Positions 34,191-45,156 of a DNA stretch of 64,000 nucleotides are shown here, one piece after another (position 1 is the first letter of the stretch; each line of letters begins with the position of its first letter). The stretch comes from Gibbula magus. Lineage: Eukaryota > Mollusca > Gastropoda > Trochida > Trochidae. The position numbers and the translations under genes were made by a program. The DNA lies in assembly GCA_936450465.1 (NCBI GenBank), contig OW388297.1, positions 30,212,387-30,276,386 on the forward strand, in the 5' to 3' direction. The notes under the pieces were generated by a model. The model worked only from the letters and a program-made list of their open reading frames with translations, did not search any database and was not told the origin of the DNA.

Positions 34191-34600
34191 GATGGGGCTA
34201 TTTGGGGTAATTCACATTTCTGTTTGACTGAGCCGACAGCTAGCTGACTCTATGTCAGTGCAGTTGTCTATTTCAGCACAGACTTTGCATACTCGGGCTG
34301 CTTGGGCTACACGTACGTCTCTTTGGGACTTGGGTCGATTGTCAGCCGGGCCTTGACTTTCTCTTTTGTTCGCCTATCGTACCTTAGGCAGCTGGTCTTC
34401 CTGGCAGCACGCTGTTGTTTGTTTCACCTGAGGTGATTCATTGGATTAAGTCGCCTGTCCTTTGGCGGCGTGGCGCGACCTGGGAGTGGATAGGATCGCG
34501 CCTAGCGCTTGATCCCCGCTAAAGCGCTCATCCCCGCCATAACGCTTGGTGCGGGCATAACGTCTGGGTTATTACAGTTGACTTGTGTCTTGTCTCCATG
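34191..34600 (+). promoter_or_regulatory. Element 3 5' leader
   Basis: A non-coding stretch between the terminal repeat and the first gag homology. It is shorter than in elements 1 and 2 and has no evident tandem repeats. Confidence 0.4.
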
Positions 34601-35680
34601 CCGCCGTCCTGGATGAAGACACTCGTCTGTTCGCCTCACCCTCTGTGCCCAATCAAGTGTCAGACATGCATTTGTCCCACTTTGATCGCGAGGCCAGAAG
34701 TATCCTGGGGTAAGCGAACCACGTCGCACAAGAATGCCAGGCGATGGCGACTTTCGTTAAGGATGCAGGGATGGAGAACGGAGCAAGGGCCTTGTACCTT
34801 GGGTTTGGTGCAGTCGTGGGGAACAAATGATGTTGTGTGCCTCATGCATCTCAGCGGGGGTCACAAATTTTAGACGCGAGGGTTTCCTGGGTTTTACCAG
34901 CCTCCCTGCGGAGATTAGGAACAATTTGCATTCAGCCCCTGCTTCATCCTCTTCGCTCTTAGATGGGCAAATCGCGGGGGCCCTTCGCCAGCGGCAGGAG
35001 AATCAGAAGCAAGAGCTGAGTAACAGGCTCACAGCTGGCGGCAGTAGAGCCTCGTACCAAGCGACGACACCCAGGAAGAAGAGAGGAGGCACACCCACGC
35101 CAAGCAACAGCAGTGGTGGCGGTGGCGCCAGGACTGGCGGTGTTTCCTTTAGAGGAGGCGGTCGGCCAGGCAGAAGTCACAACTTCAATACCGGCACCTC
35201 TCCCAAACGCACCCCAAAGAAAAACGGACAGCGAGGGAAGGGACGTGCCTACGGAGGTACCCCGAGGAAGCAATGTAGGTCCCTCCAAAACCTACCCCTG
35301 CAGGTTGTCCCAGCCTGGTACGGGCCAGTGTGGGGACGTCTCTCCCGCTTCGTACCCAACTGGAAACATTTGGGGTTGGACAATAACGTTTGCAATGTTC
35401 TGGAACAGGGGTTTCGTATTTCCATGACACACCGCCCCCTGCTAACCTGTTTGCCAGTGGAACGTCCGCTAGAGCCAGATCGGCTCGCGTTGATGCTGGA
35501 ACAGGTGGAGGTTCTCATCTCCAAAAGGGCAGTGGAGGAACTCCCGCTCCAAGACCTTGTTCACGATTTTAATCCCCGGTCTTCGTCTGACCGAAACGAG
35601 AGTCGAACAAATGTGGCTGATCCACGATTTGAAGGAATTCAACCACTCCTTCCTAGATCGGCCGCCATATTTTGACTCTT
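34600..35680 (+). pseudogene. gag-like C-terminal region fused to RT start (element 3)
   Basis: A plus frame near 34640-34825 reads SDMHLSHFDREARSILG, a stop, then MATFVKDAGMENGARALYLG. A frameshift leads to the 282-codon frame (34827-35675) with LCASCISAGVTNFRREGFLG, SLPAEIRNNL, a TGGVSFRGGGRPG RGG-type tail, RAYGGTPRKQ, and then RT-linked ERPLEPDRLALMLEQVEVLI. These blocks parallel the gag tail and RT entry of element 2 (GRVYGGTNKKR, ERPLEPERLARTLEQVEILI). The seven-cysteine head was not found in this copy. Confidence 0.7.
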
Positions 35681-36098
35681 GACAGTGCCGTCAGTAATGC
35701 GATTAATGGAGCCCTCAGACTCGATGACATCCCTAGACCTGCAGGACGCGTACCTGCATATTCCCATTTACAATGGGGATCGCAAGTACCTCCGATTCGT
35801 CCTGGCGGGTCTTCACTTTCAGTGGAACATGCTTCTGTTCAGGATATCGTGGCTGTTCACACGCGTAAGCCAACCCATAGTCCATTACATCAGCAGGACG
35901 TCCATAGCGTTGTTCAGGCGGTTGGGATGCCTGGTCAATCTAGACAAGTCAGACCTTCAGTCAACGATGGAACTGGTGTTTCTGGGGGCCCGTTTGGACA
36001 CTGTGCAATACAAGGCTTTTGTTTCCACGGAGCGGATGGGGCAGTACAAAGACCTCCTGGGGCTAGCGCTTCAAGGACCACTGCCCATCAGGAAGTAG
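35600..36098 (+). pseudogene. Reverse transcriptase remnant (element 3)
   Basis: It contains SLDLQDAYLHIPIYNGDRK (motif A) and LAGLHFQWNML, then VSQPIVHYI passes directly to RRLGCLVNLDKSDL and ELVFLGARLDT. The segment that should hold motif C (YLDD) is deleted near 35905-35915. Catalysis is impossible as written. Confidence 0.8.
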
Positions 36099-36099
36099 C

Positions 36100-36900
36100 A
36101 GAAGCTGTTGGGGTTCCTGACCTCGAAACAACATTTCACCACTTGGGTAAGGTTGCAGGCCCCTTCAGATATTTATCAATTCACGTGAGAGAGAAGATGT
36201 GCCGCCACTTCTTCTCCATTCCCGCCAATATCAGACACCATCTCTCCTGGTGGCAGCAGGAAACCAACATACTGGTGGGAGTGCCATTCAGGTGGCCGTC
36301 AGCGACAGCCCAGCTATATGTTGACGCCTCCACCAAAGGATGCACTAGATGCCACATCAACGTCTTAGAACTAGATGCGATAAGACTTGCAATCAGCCAT
36401 TGGTTGGGCCGCCTACAGGTGCAAGTCCTGTGCGTCCACACGGACAGCTCGGCGGCTCGAACAAAGCAGACTCTCTTCTGCAACTGGTGATGGAGATGTT
36501 TCAATTAGTAGACAGTCTCGAACGCTCTATCTCGCCCGGACAGGCCTCCATCAACGTAGTAGATGATGCACCCGAGAGTGTTCGAGGGTTTTTGTTTGAG
36601 GTTCGGGAAACCTCACATAGTTCTCTTTGTGACGCAGCTCAATCACCAGTTGCCAACATATGTATCCCCTGTACCGGACCCCACAGCGTTCTCCAACTCC
36701 TGTTGGTAGCACCGTTACGGCCAGCCAGGGCCTGGAATGTTCCCCTCCGGAGGGCGTGCCCCCTAGACCCAATTCCTCTCCCTCTTAGGTGGAACCTTCT
36801 GTCGAGCAAACCAAGAGGGCGGGTTCAAAAGAACCCCCCAGACTCTTCAGCTTCACGCAGGTGCAGGATTCTCAGAATCCGTTGCTGAGGCGGTAGCGGC
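36100..36900 (+). pseudogene. RNase H and linker remnant (element 3)
   Basis: LSWWQQETNILVGVPFRW, LYVDASTKG, NVLELDAIRLAI and LCVHTDSSAA are readable, then a frameshift leads to LLQLVMEMFQLVDS and the DIRS linker LLLVAPLRPARAWNVPLRR with PLRWNLLSSKP. About 20 residues are missing between the first Asp and the Glu motif of RNase H, and a further deletion removes the end of the domain. Confidence 0.72.
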
Positions 36901-37862
36901 CTCACAGAGGACCTCGACAAGGAAGTTTGATGACTTCAAGTGGGGGTCTTTTGCGACCTTCTGTAAGGAGAAGGGGTATGACGTGCAGACAGTCACGGTC
37001 CCCCAGGTAGCAGACTACCAGGCACACTTGAGGGAGAAGAGGGGGCTACAGGCCTCCTCTATTAACACTAACCTAGCGGCGATCATGTCCGTCTTGCGGA
37101 AGCACGACCCTCTGATCGATGTGTCGATTCTGACAGAGTTGAACAGGACTTACCGGAATGTGGATGGGTGGCAACAACTTATGCCCCCAGAGTGGGACTT
37201 GGCTGTGGTTCTTACCCACCTCAAGTCAGACCACTACGAACAGTTGGCAGAATCGACTGTCCTCCGTCTCACCATAAGGACGGCTTTTCTTGTGGCCATG
37301 GTGTCCGCAGCCAGGATTTCAGACCTTCATGCTCTCCAGGCGGACTTCTTACGTTTTGATGTGAGAGACGGGGGATCGGCCACTCTGGGACTAGCGTCTG
37401 ACTTTATTTGCAAGAATTAGAACTCAGACGAGAGGGGTAGAACCCTCTCATTACCATCCTTTTCCGATACGATCGACCCCACAGACAAGGAGAACAGTCT
37501 CCTCTATCCAGTGAGGGCACTGCATATCTACACCGAGAGAGCCAGGACACTACGGCAGGGGAGACGGAGGTTGTTACTTCCTTCTTCCCAGACCAGTGTC
37601 AAGGAACTTGATAAGAGACAACTTGGCGTGTATCTACGCTCCGCGGTGTTGAAGGGCCATATCAGCAACTATGGCTCTTCATCGTAACTTGGCGGTGACA
37701 GACATCATGGCTGGCTGCTTCTGGAAGTTAGGATTGGTGTTCGCCAACCACTACTTGCGTGATGTATCCATGGAGGACCTAGAGGGGATGAACCGGTTGG
37801 GTGCTCAAGTCTACGAACAGCAACGGGTCCCGACAGCTCCTCACCGTAGGGGTCAAATCTGA
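36900..37862 (+). pseudogene. Tyrosine recombinase (element 3)
   Basis: This is the most complete YR N-terminal half in the window. From about 36900 a frame gives a core-binding-like domain (FDDFKWGSFATFCKEKG, VADYQAHLREKRGLQASSIN, MSVLRKHDPLID) followed by PPEWDLAVVLTHLKSDHYEQ and AARISDLHALQADFLRFDV. A TAG follows DFICKN (37418-37420). The next frame has LYPVRALHIYTERARTLRQG and KELDKRQLGVYLRSAV, then a deletion of about 20 codons removes the His of the HxxR box, leaving RAISATMALHRNL, CFWKLG and NHYLRDVS to the stop at 37862. Confidence 0.82.
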
Positions 37863-38079
37863 ACTTGTTCAATTTTAACTTCAGTCATGTTTTGTTGTAT
37901 TTTTATTAGTGGTGACCAGGTGATTAGGTTCAACCCTAACCGCATAGCGGGGTCAGGGTTTGTTTTCCTTGCGTCCATATGGATCATGTACTCTGGGAGA
38001 CTCATGATCTCTCGGACTTCACTAGTCACCAATATCCCCTTGTGATGGAGGGAGAGTATCTCACCTTCCTCAGCCCTCC

Positions 38080-38190
38080 TCCGGCTGTGGCAATCTGGGA
38101 TATAGTGAATATCAACGATGGTATAGTAAATAATAGTACGTTTTTGGTAAAACGTCATTATTTTATACCTACCATTGATATTCACTTTCA
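38080..38190. repeat. Element 3 internal complementary region
   Basis: GTGAATATCAACGATGG, then TAGTAAATAATA|GTACGTTTTTGG, then TACCATTGATATTCAC: two inverted family-specific arms flank the shared junction at 38135/38136. Confidence 0.85.
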
Positions 38191-38319
38191 TTAGCTCCCG
38201 CCCGGCCTCCCCTCTATGCGATTCGGTTTCTTTCTGACTGACAGAAGGAAGCATAATAATCCAGGTCTTGGCCACCTATCGAGAGATAGGGACAGGGAAG
38301 GTAAGTAACTCTTCCCTTT

Positions 38320-38418
38320 CTGTGTAATAATTTGTCGAAGATAGACATATAGGATAATAGGGAATATAGTGAATATCAACGGTAAGTATAAAATAATGAA
38401 GTTTAACCAAAAACGTAC
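38320..38418 (+). repeat. Element 3 right inverted terminal repeat
   Basis: It mirrors the left repeat, then shows GTAAGTATAAAATAATGAAG and ends CCAAAAACGTAC at the host boundary. Confidence 0.82.
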
Positions 38419-38842
38419 TATTTATTTACAAAAGTTTGTTATTTTGTGTTTAAAGGGTCTAATTTTTTGTAGTGATTGTCTCAAACAATTGCAAAAAAAA
38501 TCATACTATTTTATTTGTGTATATGAGTTATGTAGGTATGTTAATGGTCAGATATGAACTTGCATGGTGATGACGAACTGAAAGCTATAGTTTGAAGCAT
38601 AAACTCACGTGCAAAAGAAACGCTACCAGGTATTTTAATCTAGATTGAAGAATAAATAAAGAAGTCAGATTAAAAAAATGTTTATTCAAAAAGAACATGT
38701 GCCGATATCATATTCATAAAAAATGCAACCAATCAGCTTCCGGTATCAACATCACAGTATCCGATATTCGTCCGGGGGTCAAAAAGTCCAAGTTGACTGA
38801 TCCTGGTGCAGGGAAATCCAGGCTCAATGTAACGATAACAGT

Positions 38843-39388
38843 TCACACTAATAACATGTATGGCCTCCCCTGTCCATTTATACACGCTGTGATCCTCCGA
38901 CGCATGGAGAAAATCAAACAACTGATGTCATTACGTGGAATGAGCTGCCATTCTTCTTGGAGAGCTTGGACAAGTTGGCGAATACGACGATCCATAGCGT
39001 CCCAAAGATGTTCGATCCGTGACATGTCAGGCGAGCATGCTGGCCACGGCAAAACGTCGATGTTGAGTAACTCGAGCTGTGTGCGGTCTGGCATTGTCTT
39101 GTTGAAAGATCACACCTTGTGCCTGTTGTCGAATAAAGGGACAAATGACGGGACGGAGAATGTCATCGACGTAACCCTGAGCTGTTAGATTTCCATTCAA
39201 GAAAACTAGCGGCGTCTTCTCACCAAGTATGCCTCCCCAAACCATGACACTTCCTCCCTGGTAGGGCACCACTTCCTGAATGCAACATGCAGCTGTTCTC
39301 TCTCCCCGACGGCGATAAACATGTACTCTTCCATCTGCTTTGAAGAGACAGAAGCGACTTTTCCCAGAGAAAACCACCCTCTGCCACT
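38843..39388 (-). pseudogene. Tc1 transposase, C-terminal part
   Basis: It reads VVFSGKSRFCLF, RRGERTAACC, GSVMVWGGILGEKTPLVFL, IFQQDNARPHTARVT, then in a second frame SPDMSRIEHLWDAMDRRIRQ. The first catalytic Asp of the usual FSDESRF motif is Gly here (FSGKSRF); the second Asp (QQDNARPH) and the Glu (IEHLWD) remain. A frameshift near 39080 separates the last two. The enzyme is inactive by sequence. Confidence 0.82.
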
Positions 39389-39871
39389 GGCTATGCTTGA
39401 TTCGGGACCCGGCGCATTACCCGGCGTACGCCGCCGGAAGCGGCGTAACCGGCAAATCACTTGATTGGAACCCGGCGCACGCCTTAGGCGTACTCCGGAT
39501 GCGCCGGTTTGAAATGACCGGCGAAGGCGGCGTATAATGGCGGACAAATGTTACCCTTGCGACATTCAATAACCATTTTGTTTATGAAGTTGCGTTGGAC
39601 AGTTAAATAATTGACTGATTTATTTTTGAATGTCACTGCTTATTTAAAACAATGCATTATACGCTAATAAAATATTAATCAATGTTTTGAAATAATTTTC
39701 AAAAAATACTTATATAATATAAATGACATGTTTATTGAAGCTAGTTTGAGAGATGATGACGTCTTCCTGTCTGTACGCCGATACACTTGTTTCAACTGAG
39801 CCTGGTCCAGGAACGGCGTACGCCGGACACGTGACCGGTGTATACGCCGCCAAAACGAATCAAGCATAGCC
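39389..39871. mobile_element. Nested TIR element (483 bp) in Tc1
   Basis: Perfect 16 bp TIRs GGCTATGCTTGATTCG (39389-39404) and CGAATCAAGCATAGCC (39856-39871) are flanked by ACT on both sides (39386-39388, 39872-39874). Removing the element with one ACT restores the Tc1 reading frame across the site (RWQRYQWQRVVFSGK). The interior has GC-rich palindromes (GGCGTACGCC) near both ends and an AT-rich centre. A 3 bp target duplication with a GGC start resembles PIF/Harbinger MITEs; the superfamily is tentative. Confidence 0.85.
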
Positions 39872-40267
39872 ACTGATATCGCTGCCAACGTAACACCGTC
39901 CTTGCCCATCTCAGTCTTCGTTGGCGATGTTTGGCTGTCAACCGCTGTCCCCGGAACGGTCTGTATGCCCTGATGCCTATGGGACCTTAGACGTCTGGAC
40001 ACTGTGCGTCTGCTTACCCAGTGGCCGAGGGCGTTTGACGCTGATGACCTCACAGTTAAAAAGCGGTTCCTGAGGTGTAACGTGCGCAGGTATCGCTCCT
40101 CCTAGTGGGTTGTGACTCTTGGTCGCCTGATCTTGGCTTGTCTGATGTCTGTCCGGAATGACGATAACAATGCATGAGCCACACTTTCTTGCAACATGGG
40201 TATGGGTGGCTCCCATTTCAATCATCACGATTGCTCGCTCACGTTCTTCTAAAGTTAATCTTGCCAT
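39872..40267 (-). pseudogene. Tc1 transposase, N-terminal part
   Basis: It starts MARLTLEERERAIVMIEMGATHTHVARKCG, the helix-turn-helix of invertebrate Tc1 transposases. A frameshift near 40150 breaks the frame, but ALGHWVSRRTVSRRLRSHRH (the second HTH) is readable at about 40030-39970 before the nested element. Confidence 0.8.
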
Positions 40268-42192
40268 TCTTCAAATGTTGTTTTTACAGGTAGGTGTCTA
40301 ACCACCAATTCACATTGGTTTATACCCGTCGGGCATGGGTCTTGTTTGCTTTGCATGAAAAAGGCAAAAACCACAATTTGGGAAAATCATGCGTTTGATA
40401 CCACAGTTCAATATGAAACAATCATTGTTGTTATTGGGCGATGTGTTTTCATGTGGTTGGGTTTGAATCTGGGTTTGATTTTTTCGTAATTTCAAATCTA
40501 AAGTGGTAGCATTTATTTTGCCCATGAGTTTATGTAAATTAAACAACTTGCCTCAGCAAAATTAATATTACAGTTTTCCACTGAAAGATGAACATATTTT
40601 CTTGGTACGTATCTATTATGTACCAATATATTTAAAAACATCTCTCATGCATGAATTGATATTTCTTATTCAAATCTTTTTTTCAAAAAAGGATCGACTT
40701 ACATACATGGATATTTAATATTGCAAACTTGTCAGTTGTGTAATTACATCAGTTTAAAAAAAACAACAATATAAGTAACATTTCTAGCTCGGACATAAAC
40801 GTAACTAATTTTCAAGACATTGAGTACATGATATTCACCACAACGTACGTTTGACACGGTTTGTTTACTTGACAATGGTGGTAGATTTTCGAAAATTGCC
40901 AAAATGTAAAGTGTCATATTTTATATAAGAATTTAAACAAACTTCGAACTAAGAGTGAAATTAGGCATGCGCGAAGTTTTGGATCGGTGTATTAGTGAGG
41001 CCCTGAAAAATGTAAAATACACACCAATGTCATGTATAGTATTTTTTTACTGCAATACTTACCATAAAGGGAGATTGTGAAGTTTCAGAGGTACCTTTCA
41101 GAAAGGACAATATGACAAATCAAATATTGCACCAAGTCTTATTTGATCAAAAATGCAGAAACAAAACATTATTTAGATCTGGGCATCATCATGGATGACA
41201 TGTGTGGACATGTTCATGAAGCTTACATATTTATTTGGAGAAACATGATCCAGGATACGTAGCGGGGATATTACTACAAATTAAAAAAGGATTGACGCTT
41301 AAATAATTAGGTCTTCACGATTTCTATTTGACCATCGATCCCTGATACACTAATGGGATTTCACCCTATCTTACATTTTGAATATTCAAATCAACTTTCA
41401 ACCAATCATGCTTGGCGTCGTCATATTATGGAAACAATATATGACCAATGAAAACAGCTGCAGCAAATTTATAACTACGTGACCAAGTGGGTAATCCGAA
41501 ATCATTGTCCCCTGATACTGTTAGAAGAGATTTTCTCTAAACATTTAAAATTTAAACAAGCGTAGTGTTATTTTGGATTTCAATGTAAGTAAACATATGT
41601 AAACACGTTTCAATTAAAAACCAATATTCACGTGAACAAGCAGTTGTCACTAAGGTGAAAAGTTTAACATGCATGTTCAAATGTTGAAAAATCCAAAGTT
41701 ATGCTGTGAACTCTAGAATAATGTCAAGGTCACCAACTTTTAATCAACCCTTTTGTCTTCCCTAGGAGAAGATATGTGTAAGATATGAAGAGAATACAGT
41801 GAACGTTGACATGGGTAAAATGATTTAATCTCGTTGTGACCTTGAAATGAAGGTCAAGGTCACATAACTGCGTTGGAAAATAAATCTCCCTATGATGAAC
41901 CCATAGGCAAAATATGAAAAGAACCCAGTGAATAGTACTTGAGTTATTCAATTTCGGACGGACGGACAGACGCAGCTGAGCCGGGATAAAAAGCAGACTT
42001 GCACAGGTTCAGTGAATAATTTCACGCTGCGGTTCCGGAAAGTCCAAATATCTTTACATCCAAACGCTATCCGCACGACGCCAGCTTCTACAAATCGATA
42101 ATATTAGCTGCTATTCAACATGCAACACTTCCACTCGATTATCAAGTTTTTGAATACGACTTAAAAATGTATCAATAATGTATTCATCACCC
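40268..42192. other. Intronic sequence with one dispersed repeat
   Basis: No gene supported. At 41720-41990, AAGGTCACATAACTGCG, CCCTATGATGAACCCATAGG and CGGACGGACGGACAGACG form an inverted relative of the 33081-33640 repeat family. Confidence 0.55.
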
Positions 42193-42796
42193 AAGGCCCC
42201 TTTACACAGACATAAAGACCGTTGTGCGTCCTCTGTGCGATCAAAAAACATAACAGATCGCCGTTGGACACTCAAGGGAGGCAGAATGGTTGCTAAGGTC
42301 ATGAGGAGGTGGCACAAGGGATGTTGAGACATCGCGATTGATCGCCAAGAACGCGGAGGACGGCAACAAATTTTGAACATGCTCAAAACTTCCGCAGAGG
42401 GGTGGCCGACGATTCTGGTCGCTCAAGGGTTGCTCCCATGATGCAGAAAGGTCGTACAATGGACGTTCTAAGGTCGCAAAGGACGCTCAGTGATCGCCAT
42501 GTAAGAACTTCGCTAACGTTGGGCGATGCCTCTGCCTCCCTTGTGCCTTCCTACTGCGTCCTCTGTGCAATCAGAGCCGTTTATATCACGACCGTTCGGC
42601 CTTCATGCAGCGACCACGACAACCTTTGTGCGACCATGACGAGTGTTGTGCCTTCTTTCCACATTCACTGAGCCTTCTATGAGCGTCCTCGTAAATTCTC
42701 CAAAATATAGATGATCGATTCTCACATGTTTTCTTTGGCAAATCTTTGATAAGACTATGGCACCAAAAAGGAGCAAGACAACAGAAAAGTCAAGCA

Positions 42797-42850
42797 AATA
42801 AAGATGTATAAACTCACTTGTAAAGAAACTCCACCACATATTTAACTAGA
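42797..42850 (-). mobile_element. Possible solitary Tc1 terminal fragment
   Basis: TAAACTCACTTGTAAAGAAA, then CCACCACATATTTAACTAGA, matches the 3' end of the Tc1 at 38600-38655 over about 50 bp with scattered mismatches. Confidence 0.35.
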
Positions 42851-43541
42851 AGAACGGAATGCTGCTGTAGGATAGAGTCGATTTCCAATGTCTTTGAAAA
42901 TAACAAGTTTTGTAAAGAAGTATGCACAATTTCATTCATTTTTGATACTTTTATCATGATCTTTATTCAAACACATACGGGTGTTGGAATAGCTTTTTTT
43001 GCCCAGAATGTTGGGTAATTTTCTTTACAAATTACGAAATACCGAAAATAGGACATCGTAAAACAAGCCAAGAATCCCCTTTTTACTCTCGTTATACTTT
43101 TTTATCTTCCCGTTATGAAGATTTTAAAAAGAGACTAGTTTTTACAAGGCATGATTTTCAGAAGTATGAACAGATAATGTTTCATAAACTTAAATGTAAC
43201 CCATTTGAATGATGAAGCCTTGTTTCATTCGTATGTTTACCAGTGGATTTAATAATTTCATGTATTTTTGTATATTTACTTCTTTAGTTTTTTTTTTATC
43301 ATATTCTTCTGTAAAAAACAATTTTATTTTTATTTAGTGCAGCTGCAAAAGCTGATTGGTTGGTTGTTTTTGACTGTTGGAATGGGACTGAAACAATTGA
43401 GACTAATGCAGCTTATTATAGACCCAGGCAATCCAGGTTGCCGAATGATCCCAGGGATCACTGAAGCATTGTTCAGGTATCGCAGAGGAGGCAGAAGTGT
43501 TGCTGCATGGTCGGCCAACTGTCGCCATAGTCGTCAATGGC

Positions 43542-43585
43542 GGCACAGAGAAGGCACAGAGGAAGCACAGAGGAGGCACAGAGGT
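43542..43585. repeat. 11 bp tandem repeat
   Basis: Four units of GGCACAGAGGA with minor changes. Confidence 0.8.
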
Positions 43586-43876
43586 GGCTGACGGTTTGTA
43601 CGGGGATCGCCCTTGATGCTGAAATGTTATTAGGGTTGCACAGTGAACGCCCAGCGAAGGCAGTGTGGAGGCTCCGTAAACGTGCAGGTCGTTCAAAGAT
43701 CGTCATGCAAATTACCGTTATTTGCATTTTAGGTCGTACAAAGGACGCACGAAGATCGCAGGAGCATTTACACAGAAACGGGATTTCGCCAAATCAGCAG
43801 ACCATTGAGTGTCCTGTCCATTTTTTTGGTCGCTCAATGGTCGTACGAAGGACGCGACTCTGTGTAAAGGGGCCTT

Positions 43877-44645
43877 AAATATGCTCTGTTACACAATCGG
43901 ATATGTATACTTTAAATTAGCATAGTTTGAGCAAATGGTTGACTGCTGGTTTGGGGGATTTTGTTATGTATAGTCTTCATATTTTGTTGAATATTTCTGA
44001 AATTTTGCATTGACATATCTCTTAACAACGGTTTGATTAAATTCATAATGTAATTCAATACATACATGGTCCAAAAAGTGTCGCATCCCCTACATTAACA
44101 CGTAAAATATGATGCTGTGCCAATGTTAGAATAAATATATTGAATTGCACACTGAAGACATAAAGAAAGGATAGTTGATGACTAATTTATTTCCGCAAAA
44201 AATCATGTTGACATTATAAGAAATTACGACTGAATTTGCAATGGTTCTGTTTTGTATAGTTTTGGAGATATGCTCCGCACAAAATCACTTCCTTACAGAG
44301 TCACTGTTTTGGATATGTTTCCATTAAAACCGCAAAACAATAATTAAGAAATCGCACTAACCCTCAAGAGGCACAATTAGAGATCATGACTAACATGTGT
44401 AAGTTTGGTGAAGCTAGCATGTATAGTTTTAAAAATATGCTCTGCACAAAGTTTGGTGACGGACAGACAGACAGACAGATGAACGCTGTAAAATGGGAGT
44501 ATAATACGTTGATTTGTTACCGATGTCTTTCATGATGAAACCGCAATTCACCCTTTTTAAAGAAGCATTTTCAACTTAAAAGTACATGTGTAAACAAGCA
44601 TGACCAACTTTGATTAAGCACAATATCGGCTTTAAATGAGATATA
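43877..44645. other. Intronic sequence
   Basis: No gene. A (GACA)n run (GACGGACAGACAGACAGACA) near 44459-44478 follows AAGTTTGGTGA-type sequence, resembling the end of another dispersed repeat. Confidence 0.5.
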
Positions 44646-45156
44646 CACTGTCAGCCAAAAGAAACGCCTTCTGGATTTTCCTTAAAATGAAAGATGAAAT
44701 AATTTTTTAAACATAATTCATGGTGGCTCCACGTTATAAAGAAACAATGATCAATATGAAAACCCATTGACATCGTGGGAAAACTGTGATACGAGTCAAT
44801 AACTTCATGAAAACCACGCCAAATGAAGACCGCTATTTCCGGTTGATTCACTTGAGCATGTACATCTGTAGCGTCATCACCACTTTAATACGAATACTTG
44901 CCTGTATTGTTGCTCGTGGTTGTATGAAAATGTGTTTCAAATGTTTTTTCTGATTAAGCACTGATTGAAAATTGAACAATTTCTGTTCCTCATGTCAACA
45001 ATCGCCATTCTTTTCTGAAATGACAACTTCTGAATTTAAATATATTATGCAGAAAAGGTGCAACCTCATAATACTATAATATTGCTTAACTGTTCATTAT
45101 AGTTGTTTATGAAATCTGAAAAGATATCTGGTAGGCGTTACTTTTGGCCGATAGTG
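44646..45156. mobile_element. 511 bp MITE with TA target duplication
   Basis: The left end CACTGTCAGCCAAAAGAAAC and right end GTTACTTTTGGCCGATAGTG are inverted repeats with three mismatches, flanked by TA (44644-44645, 45157-45158). TA duplication and an AAAAGAAACGCC-type TIR indicate a Tc1/mariner-mobilised MITE. It has no transposase. Confidence 0.8.

Larger units (their letters stand above)
34106..38418 (+). mobile_element. DIRS-like element 3
   Basis: Plus-strand element with a third terminal-repeat family. The left end TATTATTTACTATACC leads into GTTGATATTCACTATA; the right end mirrors it (CTGTGTAATAATTTGTCGAA ... ATAGTGAATATCAACGG) and finishes CCAAAAACGTAC before TAT. The internal junction at 38135/38136 reads AAATAATA|GTACGTTTTTGG. 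Order is gag tail, RT, RNase H, YR. Multiple internal deletions (RT motif C, RNase H centre, the YR HxxR segment), frameshifts and stops show it is dead. About 4.3 kb, inside the IFI44-like intron. Confidence 0.87.
38599..40267 (-). mobile_element. Tc1-like DNA transposon, decayed, with nested insertion
   Basis: Transposase homology on the minus strand runs from MARLTLEERERAIVMIEMGA (40267) to SMRRRITACINGQGRPY (about 38850). Beyond it the 3' end TAGCGTTTCTTTTGCACGTG at about 38608-38625 looks like the terminal inverted repeat. No matching repeat is seen on the right, so the 5' end is truncated or diverged. A 483 bp element (39389-39871) interrupts the coding region. Confidence 0.82.
42193..43876. 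mobile_element. 1.68 kb TIR element, superfamily unknown
   Basis: Perfect 18 bp terminal inverted repeats AAGGCCCCTTTACACAGA (42193-42210) and TCTGTGTAAAGGGGCCTT (43859-43876). The subterminal regions are rich in GCGTCCTCTGTGC(A/G)ATC and GTCGTACGAAGGACGC-type motifs repeated in both orientations. No transposase ORF is present. No clear target duplication is seen, so the superfamily cannot be assigned. It may be two joined elements, since a Tc1-like end lies inside. Confidence 0.7.
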
